From Neisseria sp. (GTDB taxonomy: Bacteria; Pseudomonadota; Gammaproteobacteria; Burkholderiales; Neisseriaceae): a DNA stretch of 64,000 nt. The stretch spans positions 17,570 to 81,569 of the forward strand of contig JAUNTY010000005.1 of the NCBI GenBank assembly GCA_030538415.1, read 5' to 3'. Shown here one piece after another: positions 25,768 to 35,839 of this stretch (position 1 is the stretch's first letter; the number at the start of each line of letters is the position of its first letter). Made by a program: the position numbers and the translations under genes. The notes beneath the pieces were generated by a model. That model was not told where the DNA came from, did not search any database, and saw nothing but the letters and a program-made list of their open reading frames with translations.

Positions 25768-26838
25768 TTACAGCGCCGCCAATACCGCGTCGCCCATTTC
25801 CGAGCAGGAAACCAGCTTGCAGCCTTCTTCAAAAATATCGGCGGTGCGGTAGCCTTGTTCGAGCACCTTTTGCACCGCGTTTTCGATTTGCTGCGCGCGC
25901 GCTTCGTCGCCCAAGCTGTAACGCAACAGCATGGCGGCGGAGAGGATGGTGGCGAGCGGGTTGGCCTTGTTTTGACCGGCGATGTCGGGCGCGGAGCCGT
26001 GCGACGGTTCGTATAAACCTTTGCCGGTTTCGTTCAGCGAGGCGGAGGGCAGCATGCCGATGGAGCCGGTGAGCATGGAGGCTTGGTCGCTCAAAATGTC
26101 GCCGAAAATATTGCCGGTGGCGATCACGTCAAACTGCTTGGGCGCGCGCACGAGCTGCATGGCGGCGTTGTCGACATACATATGGCTTAGTTCGACATCG
26201 GGGTATTCTTGCGCCACGGTGTTGAAAATTTCTTTCCACAATTCGGTGGTTTCCAACACATTGGCTTTATCGACCGAGCAGACTTTTTTGTTGCGCTTTT
26301 GCGCGGCTTGGAAGGCGATGTGGGCGATGCGGCGGATTTCGCTTTCGCTGTATTTCATGGTGTTGAAGCCTTCGCGCTCGCCGTTTTCCAGCGTGCGGAT
26401 GCCGCGCGGTTCGCCGAAATAGATGTCGCCGGTGAGTTCGCGCACAATCAGAATGTCCAAACCGGCCACCACTTCGGGTTTCAAAGTCGAAGCGTTGGCC
26501 AGCTCTTTATAGAGAATGGCGGGGCGCAGGTTGGCAAACAGGTTCAAATCCTTGCGAATCGCCAACAGGCCGCGCTCGGGGCGCAGCGGGCGCTCGAGCG
26601 TGTCGTATTGCGGGCCGCCGACCGCGCCGAGCAACACCGCATCGGCGGCGCGGCAGAGGTTTTGGGTGAATTCGGGATAGGGTTGGCCGTATTCGTCGTA
26701 GCCTGCGCCGCCGATGGGGGCGTATTCATAGGCAATGTCGAGGCCTTGCGCTTTCAGCTTGTCGAGTACGCGCACGGCTTGGGCGGTGATTTCGGGGCCG
26801 ATGCCGTCACCCGGCAGAATGGCGATTTGTTGGGTCAT
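25768..26838 (-). CDS. leuB: 3-isopropylmalate dehydrogenase
   Basis: A 356-residue NAD-dependent dehydrogenase of leucine synthesis. It oxidises 3-isopropylmalate to 2-oxo-isocaproate with loss of CO2. The family features are [10 protein letters not shown] at residues 8-17, the substrate arginines in [21 protein letters not shown], the ELTGDIYFG loop, and the NAD/metal region [15 protein letters not shown] with [12 protein letters not shown]. Length fits the family (about 360). It is the last of the leu genes here; leuC and leuD lie upstream on the same strand, separated by unrelated genes. Confidence 0.96.
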   Translation of the reverse strand: MTQQIAILPGDGIGPEITAQAVRVLDKLKAQGLDIAYEYAPIGGAGYDEYGQPYPEFTQNLCRAADAVLLGAVGGPQYDTLERPLRPERGLLAIRKDLNLFANLRPAILYKELANASTLKPEVVAGLDILIVRELTGDIYFGEPRGIRTLENGEREGFNTMKYSESEIRRIAHIAFQAAQKRNKKVCSVDKANVLETTELWKEIFNTVAQEYPDVELSHMYVDNAAMQLVRAPKQFDVIATGNIFGDILSDQASMLTGSIGMLPSASLNETGKGLYEPSHGSAPDIAGQNKANPLATILSAAMLLRYSLGDEARAQQIENAVQKVLEQGYRTADIFEEGCKLVSCSEMGDAVLAAL

Positions 26839-26924
26839 GTTGGTTTCCTTATATTTTGAGTTGCAATAAATTTGATTGGCATATTGTTGCGAGAGTAATA
26901 TTTTCAGGCCGTCTGAAGCGGTTG

Positions 26925-27236
26925 TTAGCCATCGATGCCATAAGACATAGCATACATCAAACGTGGTTCTTGTTGCCTGAATGATTCAAATGCGGTGCGA
27001 TACCAAGCAGGGTCTGTGGCCGCTAAATTATGGCTTTCATAAACTTCTACGCCAAAAAACTGACCGTCTAACCATGGTTCTATGCCGTAAACTGCCAGAT
27101 TTTTTGCCTCCACTCTGTCTAAAACAATCTTGAAATCCTGTTCGGAACAATAAAAGATACTTTGCGCATCAAATCCGTCATTTAAATTTTTTAAACCGTT
27201 GAATAAATAGGATTCTAATTCTTTTTCTATCATCAT
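26925..27236 (-). CDS. Small acidic protein, function unknown
   Basis: A 103-residue acidic, soluble protein with AT-rich codons compared with its neighbours. It opens [15 protein letters not shown] and has Trp-rich positions near 52-80. Its ATG lies two bases from the yhcH stop, so it is translationally coupled to that gene. The size, acidity and base composition resemble immunity-type or acquired genes, but no family is recognised. Confidence 0.65.
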   Translation of the reverse strand: MMIEKELESYLFNGLKNLNDGFDAQSIFYCSEQDFKIVLDRVEAKNLAVYGIEPWLDGQFFGVEVYESHNLAATDPAWYRTAFESFRQQEPRLMYAMSYGIDG

Positions 27237-27238
27237 TT

Positions 27239-27691
27239 TTACTCTGGAACGCGGATTTTAAACACTACTTTGCGGATAAATGGTTCACAGCCGACTAGAG
27301 GCGCATGGGCATCGGCGGGGAAAAACAGGGCGAATTCGCCGGGTTCGACATCAAACCATGCGCTTGGGCGGTCGGTGAAAAATTCGATGTCGCGCTCGCT
27401 GTTGTAGCCCAAGCCGTGTTTCAGACGGCCTCTGTCTATCCAGCCGTAGCCTTCCGTGCCGCTTAACGGCACTTGGATGTCGATGTGCTGCACATGGGCT
27501 TCGGGTTGGGCGGCTTCGCGGCTGCGCATGGGCTCGCTGCCGATAAAGATGCGGATATTGGGGTTGTCGCACGGAATTCGGCCGTCGGGCAGGCTGTGGA
27601 AATCGAGGCTTTGCAGCAAGGCCACGGCTTCGGGGAAGTCGGGATGCAGGGCGGTATAGCGGGCGGCGTTGGCGATGGTGTCGAGGATCAT
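27239..27691 (-). CDS. YhcH/YjgK/YiaL (DUF386) family protein
   Basis: A 150-residue cupin-like protein. It has the family pattern: an N-terminal helix, HIDIQVPLSGTEGYGW near residue 69, GYNSERDIEFF near 96 and a C-terminal FALFFPADAHAPLVG. The His residues of the middle and last motifs bind metal in relatives. Family members are linked to sialic-acid or sugar metabolism (beta-galactosidase beta subunit-like), but the substrate is unsettled. It sits in a three-gene minus-strand run with the SDR upstream and the acidic protein downstream. Confidence 0.85.
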   Translation of the reverse strand: MILDTIANAARYTALHPDFPEAVALLQSLDFHSLPDGRIPCDNPNIRIFIGSEPMRSREAAQPEAHVQHIDIQVPLSGTEGYGWIDRGRLKHGLGYNSERDIEFFTDRPSAWFDVEPGEFALFFPADAHAPLVGCEPFIRKVVFKIRVPE

Positions 27692-27700
27692 TTTATGCTT

Positions 27701-28567
27701 TCAGACGGCCTTTTTCTGCAAAACTTGGCTGAAGGTGCGCGGCGGCCTGCCGAGAATTTCGGCCAAATCGGGTTGGACGTGCGAGAGTTCGCCTGTGGCA
27801 ATGGCGGTGTAGGTGGATACCCAGGCATCCAGCATCCAGTCGGGCGTGTCGGGATAGGCAGCGCGGCGGCTGGCATAGGCTTCTTCAAGCGTTTCGTTGT
27901 GGAAGGCGTAGTGCGTGCCGCGGTGTGTGCTTAATTGTGCGGCAATGTCGGTGAAACTGAGTGATTCTGAGCCGGTGAAGGTGTAGGTTTGGTTGAAGTG
28001 GCGGCTGTTACCTGCGGCGATGCTTTGTATGATTTTGGCGGCGGCTTCGGCTACGTCGTATTGCGATACGCAGGCAACGCGGCCGTTGTTTGCAGGGCCT
28101 CTGATGATGCCGTTTGAGTCGGCCAACTCGGTCATCATTTCGCTATAAAAATTGTCGCGCAAGAAAGTATGGCTCATGCCGCTGCGCCGAATGGCGGTTT
28201 CGGTGTCGGCATGGGTGCGGGCGAGGGTGAATGTGCTGTCGGCGGCGGCACCGGCAAAAGACAGATACACGATGTGTTTTACGCCCGCTTCGGCGGCTGC
28301 GGCAACAAATGTGCGGTGGTCGGCTTCGCGCGTGGGGCTTTCGGCGGCAGAAACCATAAACAGGATGGCCACGCCGTTTAATGCGGCCTTGGCGGCGGCA
28401 TGGTCGGCATAATCGCAGAGGCGCGGCTCGGTATCCGGCAGGGCGGGGGCTTTGGCGGGGTTGCGCAGGGGCAGGATGAGGGGAAATCCTGCATGGCTGA
28501 GATGGCGGGCAACCATGCCGCCGATGTGGCCGCTGCTGCCGGTGATGGCGATAATCGGGGTCGTCAT
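27701..28567 (-). CDS. NmrA-like NAD(P)-binding reductase (SDR family)
   Basis: ATG 28567 lies eight bases after AGGA and gives 288 residues; the longer open frame runs into leuD out of phase. The nucleotide-binding motif is ITGSSGHIGG (residues 7-16). A NmrA/azoreductase-like core follows, with VKHIVYLSFAGA (about 94-105) and FLRDNFYSEM (about 136-145). Relatives are atypical SDRs that act as quinone or NAD(P)H-sensing reductases. The substrate is unknown. An uptake-sequence hairpin separates it from leuD upstream. Confidence 0.82.
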   Translation of the reverse strand: MTTPIIAITGSSGHIGGMVARHLSHAGFPLILPLRNPAKAPALPDTEPRLCDYADHAAAKAALNGVAILFMVSAAESPTREADHRTFVAAAAEAGVKHIVYLSFAGAAADSTFTLARTHADTETAIRRSGMSHTFLRDNFYSEMMTELADSNGIIRGPANNGRVACVSQYDVAEAAAKIIQSIAAGNSRHFNQTYTFTGSESLSFTDIAAQLSTHRGTHYAFHNETLEEAYASRRAAYPDTPDWMLDAWVSTYTAIATGELSHVQPDLAEILGRPPRTFSQVLQKKAV

Positions 28568-28591
28568 GGGCATTATCCTGAAAAACGCTGA

Positions 28592-28629
28592 AAAGGCCGT
28601 CTGAAAGAAATGGCTTTTCAGACGGCCTT
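28592..28629 (-). terminator. Terminator of leuD
   Basis: AAGGCCGTCTGAAAG and CTTTTCAGACGGCCTTT surround a short loop right after the leuD stop. Confidence 0.6.
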
Positions 28630-28637
28630 TATTTTGC

Positions 28638-29279
28638 TTAAGCGTGAAACAACCACGGTTGTGCGGCTTTGCGCTTGGCTTCAAAGGCGCTGATTTCGTC
28701 GGCGTGTTGCAGGGTAAGGCCGATTTCGTCGAGGCCGTTGAGCAGGCAGTGTTTGCGGTGCTCGGTGATGTCGAAGGCAAAGGTTTGGCCACCCGGGGTG
28801 GTGACGGTTTGTTGTGCCAAATCGATGTCGAGCGCGTAGCCTTCGTTGGCTGCGGTTTCTTGGAACAGCTGTTCGACTTCATCTTCGCTCAAGACGATGG
28901 GCAACAGGCCGTTTTTGTAGCAGTTATTGAAGAAAATGTCGGCAAACGAGGGGGCGATGACGGCACGGAAGCCGTAGTCGTCGAGTGCCCAAGGGGCGTG
29001 TTCGCGCGAGGAGCCGCAGCCGAAATTTTTGCGGGTGAGCAACACTTGCGCGCCTTGGTATCGCGGTTGGTTGAGTGAAAATTCGGGGTTGAGCGGGCGC
29101 TTGCTGTTGTCCATGCCGGGTTCGCCGTGGTCGAGGTAGCGCCATTCGTCAAAGGCGTTGGGGCCGAAGCCGCTTCGTTGGATGGATTTTAAAAACTGCT
29201 TGGGGATGATGGCGTCGGTATCGACGTTGGCGCGGTCGAGCGGGGCGACCAGCGCGTTGATGCGGGTAAATGCTTTCAT
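28638..29279 (-). CDS. leuD: 3-isopropylmalate dehydratase small subunit
   Basis: A 213-residue subunit that, with LeuC, isomerises 2- to 3-isopropylmalate. It shows the family features [13 protein letters not shown] (residues 20-32), [15 protein letters not shown] (about 84-98) and the [22 protein letters not shown] run. Length matches the family (about 200-215). LeuC is 2 kb upstream on the same strand, separated by two entericidins and a broken DUF3396 gene, so the leu operon has been split. Confidence 0.95.
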   Translation of the reverse strand: MKAFTRINALVAPLDRANVDTDAIIPKQFLKSIQRSGFGPNAFDEWRYLDHGEPGMDNSKRPLNPEFSLNQPRYQGAQVLLTRKNFGCGSSREHAPWALDDYGFRAVIAPSFADIFFNNCYKNGLLPIVLSEDEVEQLFQETAANEGYALDIDLAQQTVTTPGGQTFAFDITEHRKHCLLNGLDEIGLTLQHADEISAFEAKRKAAQPWLFHA

Positions 29280-29339
29280 GGCTGGGTACTTTCGGAGTGG
29301 AAAATGCGCCCGCGCGGGCGGGCGCTCGGTAGGCGGGAT

Positions 29340-29477
29340 TTAGTTGGCGCCGTGGCGGTCGGCGGATTGCTCCAGCTTGCTGCCGGCTTTTTGCACGTCT
29401 TCACCGAAACCTGAAACTGTGTTGCAAGCAGAAAGCAGGGTCATGGCGGACAGGGTAATCAAAATCAGTTTTTTCAT
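29340..29477 (-). CDS. Entericidin-like small lipoprotein 1
   Basis: A 45-residue peptide with RBS AAGGAG upstream. The signal peptide ends in LLSAC (lipobox Cys18), and the mature part NTVSGFGEDVQKAGSK is the entericidin A/B pattern. Entericidins are small outer-membrane lipoproteins linked to stationary-phase lysis in E. coli. A second copy lies 190 bases upstream. This one is too short for most gene finders. Confidence 0.8.
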   Translation of the reverse strand: MKKLILITLSAMTLLSACNTVSGFGEDVQKAGSKLEQSADRHGAN

Positions 29478-29579
29478 GGTTCAAACTCCTTGTTGGGGGA
29501 AAGTACAGCCAAAATATTGCTGCAATTTCTATCATAGCCATTGTTTATCAGTATGGCAATCACTTCCGTTACTTGATTT

Positions 29580-29612
29580 GAAGGCCGTCTGAAAATTTTC
29601 AGACGGCCTTCC
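29580..29612. terminator. Uptake-sequence hairpin between the two entericidins
   Basis: AAGGCCGTCTGAAAATTTTCAGACGGCCTT-type palindrome. It probably ends transcription of the upstream entericidin copy. Confidence 0.55.
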
Positions 29613-29667
29613 GAGATGCACGCCGCTTCATGATGACAACGGCAGGCAAGTCCTTACAGTAAAGGGC

Positions 29668-29808
29668 TTACATCTCAGATTGTACTTTGTCGGCAGTGTT
29701 GGTTACGGCAGAACCTGCGGCGCTGACGTCTTCACCGGCACCGGCGATGGTGTTGCAACCGGCCAAAAATGATGCGGCGGCAATGGCAATCAAAACAAAT
29801 TTTTTCAT
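29668..29808 (-). CDS. Entericidin-like small lipoprotein 2
   Basis: A 46-residue peptide. Of two adjacent ATGs the second is six bases after AGGAG. The lipobox is LAGC (Cys18), followed by NTIAGAGEDVSAAGSAV, the classic entericidin signature. It differs from the first copy in the C-terminus (Gln/Ser versus Lys/Glu rich), which suggests diverged duplicates that might act as a toxin/antidote pair as in E. coli EcnA/EcnB; that role is inference. Confidence 0.82.
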   Translation of the reverse strand: MKKFVLIAIAAASFLAGCNTIAGAGEDVSAAGSAVTNTADKVQSEM

Positions 29809-30039
29809 CATGAGCTCCTTGGATTAAGAATAAAAGTACGAACAGCCTGAGTTAGAGGCCGTGCGCACGGGGAAGTTCAATCGAAAAAGTAATTTTACTG
29901 TAGCTGAACAACAGGTCGTTTTCAGACGGCCTCAGATTATTCACAGGCTGTCTGAAAGGGTCAGGCCAACGCGCAGGCTGGTAAAGCGGCCAGTCACGGC
30001 AGCGGCGGCCTTGGAGGATCAAAGACGCAGGTTCCGGTA

Positions 30040-31023
30040 TCACCCCTTACCGTCAAGACGCATGACCCAGCCCAGCGTTTCCTCAAACGCATCCAGCGGG
30101 TGCGGCACCCTGATAAGCCGTGTGGGCTTGTTCTTGTAATCGGTAAAAACCAAATCCCGCAGCGCCCGCCAGACGATGCGATAGCTTTCGGGGATGCCGC
30201 TATTGCGGTCGCCCAGTTGCGGCCAGCGGCCGTCGCGGATTACGACCCCGCCGTCATAGGGATAAAGAACGGGCGAATCCTCGGTCGGAGCAGCCGGATT
30301 GCCGCCGAACCGGCTCAGGCGTTTGGTCAGGCCGATTTCGCCGCCGATTTCATCCAGAAGCGGCTTGCCAAGAATGGTCAGCCAGTTGACGCCCTGAATC
30401 CGGTTCACGCTCCGTGCGGCCAGCGGAAAATTGGTCAGGTAATCCAGCCCGGTAAAGCGGCTGGGCAGCGGCCAGGTTTCATCAGGATAGCTTTGCTGCA
30501 TTCCGATTTCATAGACAGGCGCAAGACCCGCCGTGCCATGCAGCGGTTGGGCTTGTTGGCACTATCCGGTTATGCGGGCAATCAAATCGTCGGCATCCTG
30601 CTTTACCAGCGTGGCCGGCGTCGCCAGATGCAGCATCGACAAATTGACGGGCATCGCCTGGCCGGGCTGCAAAAGCGCGGCTCCCTGCCAGCGGGGCGGC
30701 ATCTGTCCGTCATTGACGTGCGGCGCCCAAGCGTCGGTTTGTGGGTCGAGCCGGTCTGCTTCGGCATAAAGCAGCGCTGCAAGGTCAGCCTCCGCAATCG
30801 GGCTCATGCGGCGAGCCATGTGCTTCTGGTAATGGGTGACGCTCCGCGAGGCCGCGCCCGCAAATCCCGCCAGCACGTCAGCAACCCGGTAACGAACCGT
30901 GCGGTTCTGACCGCCGCGCAGGTAAAGCTGAATCTGAAACCCGATACGCAACAGCGGCTGACCATTACGTCGCGAGGCCACGACGAAATCATCCAGCTTT
31001 TGAAAGTCGTTGTTGTCGTCCAC
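30040..31023 (-). pseudogene. DUF3396 (type VI immunity-like) gene with one in-frame amber codon
   Basis: Frames 31023-30562 and 30561-30040 are in the same phase and separated only by TAG at 30562-30564; read through, they give 327 residues, the normal family length. The N-terminal half has FQKLDDFVVASRRNGQPLL and the glycine-rich IQLYLRGGQNRTVR; the C-terminal half has GVNWLTILGKPLLDEIGG. DUF3396 includes TsiV3-type immunity proteins against type VI effectors. The start is GTG with a weak ribosome site, and a Correia-like element lies 69 bases upstream, which may have damaged the promoter. Suppression is possible but unlikely. Confidence 0.72.
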
Positions 31024-31091
31024 TATTTGCCCGTTATTCTAACCCGCCGCCCCCGTTTACGCACTCGCACGGTTTTTTCAAAATACAAATA

Positions 31092-31198
31092 TATAGCAAA
31101 ATAAAATAAGAAAGATACAAGGCGGCAAGCCGAAGACAGTACAAGCAGTACGGCAAGGCGCAGCTAACGCAGTAGATTTCTTATTTTATTCCGCTATA
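31092..31198. repeat. Correia-like element with an unusual terminal repeat
   Basis: The core is the common one, but the ends read TATAGCAAAATAAAATAAG / CTTATTTTATTCCGCTATA, unlike every other copy in the window. This shows that the same core has been joined to a different terminal repeat. Confidence 0.72.
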
Positions 31199-31259
31199 TC
31201 CCGTCATCTTGAATGGTTGGGGAAGAGGCCGGAAACCGTTTCAGACGGCCTTTCGGGTG

Positions 31260-32666
31260 TTACAGCGCGCGCACGTCGGTAAAACGGCCGGTCACGGCGG
31301 CGGCAGCAGCCATGGCGGGGCTGACCAGGTGGGTGCGCCCGCCGTTGCCCTGGCGGCCTTCGAAGTTGCGGTTGGAGGTGGAGGCGCAGCGTTCTTGCGG
31401 CTCGAGGCGGTCGGCGTTCATGGCCAGACACATCGAGCAGCCGGGCTCGCGCCATTCGAAGCCTGCTTCGGTAAAGATTTTGTCCAAGCCTTCTTGTTCG
31501 GCCTGTTCTTTCACCAAGCCGGAGCCTGGCACGACCAATACGCGTTTGACGTTGGCGGCTTTCAGACGGCCTTTGGCGACGGCAGCGGCTTCGCGCAAGT
31601 CTTCGATGCGGCTGTTGGTGCAGGAGCCGATGAAGACCACATCGACGGGGATGTCGCTCAGCGGAGTATCGGCTTCCAAGCCCATGTATTGCAGGGCGCG
31701 CTCCATGCCGCTGCGTTTCACCGGATCGGCTTCGTTGGCGGGATTGGGCACTTTGCCGCCCACACTCAACACCATTTCGGGCGAAGTGCCCCAGGTGACT
31801 TGCGGCTCGATGTCGGCGGCGTTGAATTCGTAAACTTTGTCGAACTCTGCGCCTTCGTCGGAAACGAGGGTGCGCCAGTAGGCGACGGCTTTGTCCCAAT
31901 CTTCGCCTTTGGGGGCGAGCGGTTTGCCTGCTACGTAATCGATGGTGGTTTGGTCGACCGCCACCAGGCCTGAGCGCGCGCCGCCTTCGATGGCCATGTT
32001 GCACAAGGTCATGCGGCCTTCCATAGAGAGGCTTTGAATCGCTTCGCCGCCGAATTCGATGGCATAGCCCGTGCCGCCTGCGGTGCCGATTTGGCCGATG
32101 ATGTAGAGTGCAACGTCTTTGGCGGTGACGCCGGGTTTCAGACGGCCGTTGACTTTAATCAGCATGGATTTGGATTTTTTGGCGGTGATGCACTGGGTGG
32201 CCATGGTGTGTTCGACTTCGGAAGTACCGATGCCGTGCGCCAATGCGCCGAATGCGCCGTGGGTGGAGGTGTGCGAGTCGCCGCAGACCACGGTCATGCC
32301 GGGCAGGGTTGCGCCTTGTTCGGGGCCCATCACGTGTACGATGCCTTGACCTTTGTCTTTAAACGGGAAATAGGCCAATGCGCCGAATTCTTTGATGTTG
32401 TGGTCGAGCGTATCGACTTGCAGCTTGGAAATCGGGTCTTTGATGCCTTCGTCCCAATGGTCGGTGGGGGTGTTGTGGTCGGCGGTGGACACCACGCTGT
32501 CGATGCGCCACAGTTTGCGCCCGGCCATTTTCAGCCCCTCAAAGGCTTGCGGGCTGGTGACTTCGTGCACCAGATGGCGGTCGATATAGAGAAGAACCGT
32601 GCCGTCTTCTTCTTCGCGGACGATGTGGCTGTTCCAGAGTTTGTCGTAGAGGGTTTGTGCGCTCAT
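31260..32666 (-). CDS. leuC: 3-isopropylmalate dehydratase large subunit
   Basis: A 468-residue aconitase-family protein. The [4Fe-4S] cysteines lie in [10 protein letters not shown] (about residues 342-351) and in the [11 protein letters not shown] loop (about 407-417). Other family motifs are [17 protein letters not shown] and [12 protein letters not shown]. It catalyses the isomerisation of isopropylmalate together with LeuD in leucine synthesis. It opens the minus-strand leu region; no leader peptide was seen in the AT-rich 200 bases upstream. Confidence 0.96.
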   Translation of the reverse strand: MSAQTLYDKLWNSHIVREEEDGTVLLYIDRHLVHEVTSPQAFEGLKMAGRKLWRIDSVVSTADHNTPTDHWDEGIKDPISKLQVDTLDHNIKEFGALAYFPFKDKGQGIVHVMGPEQGATLPGMTVVCGDSHTSTHGAFGALAHGIGTSEVEHTMATQCITAKKSKSMLIKVNGRLKPGVTAKDVALYIIGQIGTAGGTGYAIEFGGEAIQSLSMEGRMTLCNMAIEGGARSGLVAVDQTTIDYVAGKPLAPKGEDWDKAVAYWRTLVSDEGAEFDKVYEFNAADIEPQVTWGTSPEMVLSVGGKVPNPANEADPVKRSGMERALQYMGLEADTPLSDIPVDVVFIGSCTNSRIEDLREAAAVAKGRLKAANVKRVLVVPGSGLVKEQAEQEGLDKIFTEAGFEWREPGCSMCLAMNADRLEPQERCASTSNRNFEGRQGNGGRTHLVSPAMAAAAAVTGRFTDVRAL

Positions 32667-32910
32667 GTTTTTGGCTTTATCGGGTAGGGATTTGTGATGC
32701 TGGAATATTAGACTTAACGGGCTTTGAATGCAACTATTTTGTCTAATTTTTTATTCATTTTATTTTTATTGTGTATTTCCTGTTATTTTTTTGGACAAAT
32801 TGTCTTAACTTGATGCGCGGCTGATATTTCATGCGGCGGACACTTGCATAAAACCGACCTGTGTCTATATCATGAGTTGTTTTAGTTTAATCCTGAAAGC
32901 GGTTATCACC

Positions 32911-34260
32911 ATGGGTCTGCCTGTTATTGCTGCCGAACATGTTCGGCAACTGCAAGATTTTGAAGCAAAAATCCTTGCCAACCAAACCAAAATCGAAGCC
33001 TGGTTCCGGGCGCAGTGGAGCGAACACAAGCCGCCGTTTTACGGCTCGGTCGATATCCGCAATGCCGGTTATAAAATGGCCTCGATTGACATGAATCTTT
33101 TTCCCGGCGGCTTCAACAATCTGAATCCCGATGTGGTGCCACTGGCGGCGCTGGCGGTGCAAAGCGCGATGGAGCGCGCCTGTCCGACGGCGAAATCGGT
33201 GTTGATTGTGCCCGAAAACCATACCCGCAATACCTTTTACCTGCAAAATGTGTATGCACTGAGCAATATTCTGCGCACGGCCGGTTTTGAAGTGCGACTG
33301 GGCAGCCTGAATTCGGAAATCACCGAGCCGACCGAATTTGAAACCGCGCTGGGCGATAAGCTGCTGCTGGAGCCGCTGTTGCACACCCGCAGCCGCGTGC
33401 ATCTGGCCGACGGTTTTTCACCTTGTGCGGTGTTGCTGAACAACGATTTGTCCGCCGGTGTGCCCGAGATGCTCAAAGGCCTGACCCAAACCGTGATTCC
33501 GCCCGTGCACGGCGGCTGGACGACCCGCCGCAAAACCGCACATTTCGGCGCCTATAATCAGGTGGCGGCGGAGTTTGCGGCGCTTATCGGCATCGACGAG
33601 TGGCAGATTAATCCGTATTTCGAAAAAATCAGCGGGCTGGACTTTCAGGAGCGCGAGGGCGAAGATGCGCTGGCCGAGGCGGTGGAACGCATGCTGGCGA
33701 AAATCCAGGCCAAGTATGACGAAAAAGGCATTGCCGACAAACCGTTTGTGATTGTGAAAGCCGATGCGGGCACTTACGGCATGGGCGTGATGAGCGTGAA
33801 ATCCGCCGACGAAGTGCGCGGTCTCAACCGCAAAAACCGCAACAAGATGGCCAAAGTGAAAGAAGGCCTGGAAGTGACCGAAGTGATTGTGCAAGAGGGC
33901 ATTTACACCTACGAAACCCTGCACGGCGCGGTGTCGGAGCCGGTGGTATACATGATCGACCGCTTCGTCGTCGGCGGCTTTTTCCGTGTACACGAAGGCC
34001 GCGGCACCGATGAAAACCTCAACGCGTCGGGCATGCTGTTTGTGCCGCTGGAACGCAATATTCCCGTGGCGGGCGAAGAGAGCGGCGACGAAGAGCGCAC
34101 CAAGCGCGTGTTCGAGCAGTGGGACAGCCTCGGCGTGCCGCAGACCAGCGGTAATCCAGATTGCGAGAGCAATCGTCTGTATGTGTATGGCGTGATGGCG
34201 CGTTTGTCGCTGCTGGCCGCATCGCTTGAGCTGGAGCAGACCGCATCGCAGCCGGTATAA
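32911..34260 (+). CDS. gshA: Glutamate-cysteine ligase, GshA type of betaproteobacteria
   Basis: The ATG at 32911 starts MGLPVIAAEHV and gives 449 residues; a frame 13 codons longer lacks a ribosome site. The family (TIGR02049, first seen in Acidithiobacillus) makes gamma-glutamylcysteine, the first step of glutathione synthesis. Recognisable segments are DIRNAGYKMASIDMNLFPGG (residues 48-67), PENHTRNTFYLQNVYALS and the ATP-grasp-like FVIVKADAGTYGMGVMSV (about 288-305). No gshB is in the window. It is followed by dRS3-type and Correia-like repeats. Confidence 0.9.
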   Translation: MGLPVIAAEHVRQLQDFEAKILANQTKIEAWFRAQWSEHKPPFYGSVDIRNAGYKMASIDMNLFPGGFNNLNPDVVPLAALAVQSAMERACPTAKSVLIVPENHTRNTFYLQNVYALSNILRTAGFEVRLGSLNSEITEPTEFETALGDKLLLEPLLHTRSRVHLADGFSPCAVLLNNDLSAGVPEMLKGLTQTVIPPVHGGWTTRRKTAHFGAYNQVAAEFAALIGIDEWQINPYFEKISGLDFQEREGEDALAEAVERMLAKIQAKYDEKGIADKPFVIVKADAGTYGMGVMSVKSADEVRGLNRKNRNKMAKVKEGLEVTEVIVQEGIYTYETLHGAVSEPVVYMIDRFVVGGFFRVHEGRGTDENLNASGMLFVPLERNIPVAGEESGDEERTKRVFEQWDSLGVPQTSGNPDCESNRLYVYGVMARLSLLAASLELEQTASQPV

Positions 34261-34290
34261 AAGCGGGTTTGTCTGTTGCGGTGCAGACCG

Positions 34291-34499
34291 AGACCTTTGC
34301 AAAAAAACAACCGTCGCATCCGCGCAGGCGGGCGCCCAGCCTGAAGCGTAGCTTCAGCCAAAACTTGCCAGTCGAAGTAATATGCAACCCAATGATTCAT
34401 CTTGTTTTTTGAATAAGGAAAATGGGTGGACAGGCAAAACAGCGCTTTGCACTGGGCGCCTGCCTGCGCGGGTACGACGAGCGGGAGATTTCGCAAAAG
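34291..34499. repeat. dRS3-flanked (NIME-like) repeat unit
   Basis: Same architecture as 5160-5370, with several point changes in the GC arms (GCATCCGCGCAGGCGGGCGC and GCGCCTGCCTGCGCGGGTAC). Confidence 0.6.
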
Positions 34500-34636
34500 C
34501 CTCAGGCCGTCTGAAAGCCTTTCAGACGGCCTGTTTCTTGACTGCTCCTGCGAAGGCATAAGTGGCGTGGGCTTTGCCCGCGTTTTTGATCTAGTCAAAG
34601 AAATGAGTCTCGAGGCGAATGAGGTAATCTGGTTTT

Positions 34637-34741
34637 TATAGTCGTTTCAATTTGGTTTGATACAGCGTTGCTGCGCCTAGCCGTACTATCTGTACTGTCT
34701 GCGGCTTGCTGCCTTATCTCAATCTAAATTGAAACGACTAA
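34637..34741. repeat. Correia-like element (TATAGTCGTTTCAATT ends)
   Basis: A single, un-nested 105-base copy; the last bases of the right end are changed (GACTAATA). Confidence 0.78.
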
Positions 34742-34751
34742 TAAAAACATC

Positions 34752-34790
34752 AGGCCGTCTGAAAGCCCGGAAGCAGCTTTCAGACGGCCT
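34752..34790 (-). terminator. Terminator of the alcohol dehydrogenase gene
   Basis: AGGCCGTCTGAAAGC and GCTTTCAGACGGCCT flank CCGGAAGCA just past the adh stop. Confidence 0.6.
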
Positions 34791-34804
34791 TGTTGACACA
34801 TAAA

Positions 34805-35839
34805 TTAATGGTTATGGCCGCAGGCTTTTTTCATGTCCAACACCATACGCCCCTGGATTTTGCCGTCGTGCATTTCTTGGAAAATATCGCCCACTTCGTC
34901 CAGCGCGCGGGTTTGCACCACCGGCACCACAACACCGCGTGCGCCGAAATCGAAGGCTTCAGCCAAATCCTGACGCGTGCCGACCAGCGAGCCGACCACT
35001 TCGATGCCGTCGAGCACCGTGCGCGGAATCGACAAATCCATGGTTTCGACCGGCAAACCGACGGCAACCACGCGGCCGCCTGCGCGCACGCAGTCAATCG
35101 CGCTGTTGAACGCCTGTTTGGAAACTGCCGTCACCACCGCGGCATGCGCGCCGATGCCGGTGATTTCCTTGATGCGCTCGGCAGCATTTTCTTTCGCCGC
35201 ATTAACGGTCACTTCCGCGCCCACTTTTTTCGCCAGTTCGAGCTTGTCGTCATTGATGTCGATGGCAATCACACGTGCGTTGAACACCTTGGCGGCATAT
35301 TGCACCGCCAGATTGCCCAAACCGCCCGCACCATACATGGCAATCCATTGCCCGGCGCGCACGCCCGATACTTTGGTGGCCTTGTAAGTGGTCACGCCCG
35401 CGCAGGTAATCGAGCTGGCTTGCGCCGGATCAAGACCCTCGGGCACTTTGACCGCATAATCGGCAGTAACCACACAATATTCCGCCATGCCGCCATCCAC
35501 CGTGTAGCCGGCGTTTTTCACCGTGCGGCACAGCGTTTCACGGCCGCTGTTGCAATACTCGCAATGGCCGCAGCTTTGAAACAGCCAGGCAATGCTGACG
35601 CGGTCGCCCACTTTCAGGCTGGTCACGTCAGGCGCCACTTCTTTCACAATGCCGATGCCCTCATGACCGAGAATGCGACCGGGCTGCTCGCCGTAATCAC
35701 CGGCGGCTACATGCAAATCGGTATGGCACACACCGCAATATTCTACTTCTACCAGCGCTTCACCGGCGCTGACTTTGGGGATGTCTCTCTCAACCACTTC
35801 TACGCCTGTACAGGCCTGGTTCACGACTGCTGCTTTCAT
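34805..35839 (-). CDS. adhP: Zinc-dependent alcohol dehydrogenase, AdhP type
   Basis: A 344-residue MDR-family dehydrogenase. The catalytic zinc site uses CGVCHTD (Cys in residues 36-42) and GHEGIG (His about 59). The structural zinc loop is [15 protein letters not shown] (about 91-105), and the NAD site is [11 protein letters not shown] (about 171-181). It interconverts alcohols and aldehydes with NAD, typically ethanol/acetaldehyde. All metal ligands are present. It is monocistronic; the 5' region is AT-rich. Confidence 0.93.
   Translation of the reverse strand: MKAAVVNQACTGVEVVERDIPKVSAGEALVEVEYCGVCHTDLHVAAGDYGEQPGRILGHEGIGIVKEVAPDVTSLKVGDRVSIAWLFQSCGHCEYCNSGRETLCRTVKNAGYTVDGGMAEYCVVTADYAVKVPEGLDPAQASSITCAGVTTYKATKVSGVRAGQWIAMYGAGGLGNLAVQYAAKVFNARVIAIDINDDKLELAKKVGAEVTVNAAKENAAERIKEITGIGAHAAVVTAVSKQAFNSAIDCVRAGGRVVAVGLPVETMDLSIPRTVLDGIEVVGSLVGTRQDLAEAFDFGARGVVVPVVQTRALDEVGDIFQEMHDGKIQGRMVLDMKKACGHNH

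Larger units (their letters stand above)
34261..34804. other. Repeat-filled gap, no gene seen
   Basis: Contains a dRS3-flanked unit (34291-34499), an uptake-sequence hairpin (34504-34534), a Correia-like element (34637-34741) and the adh terminator hairpin (34752-34790). Confidence 0.75.

Noticed and set aside
31204..32004. An arginine-rich 266-codon frame overlapping leuC
   Set aside because: It is leuC read out of frame; the iron-sulfur motifs of leuC are intact.
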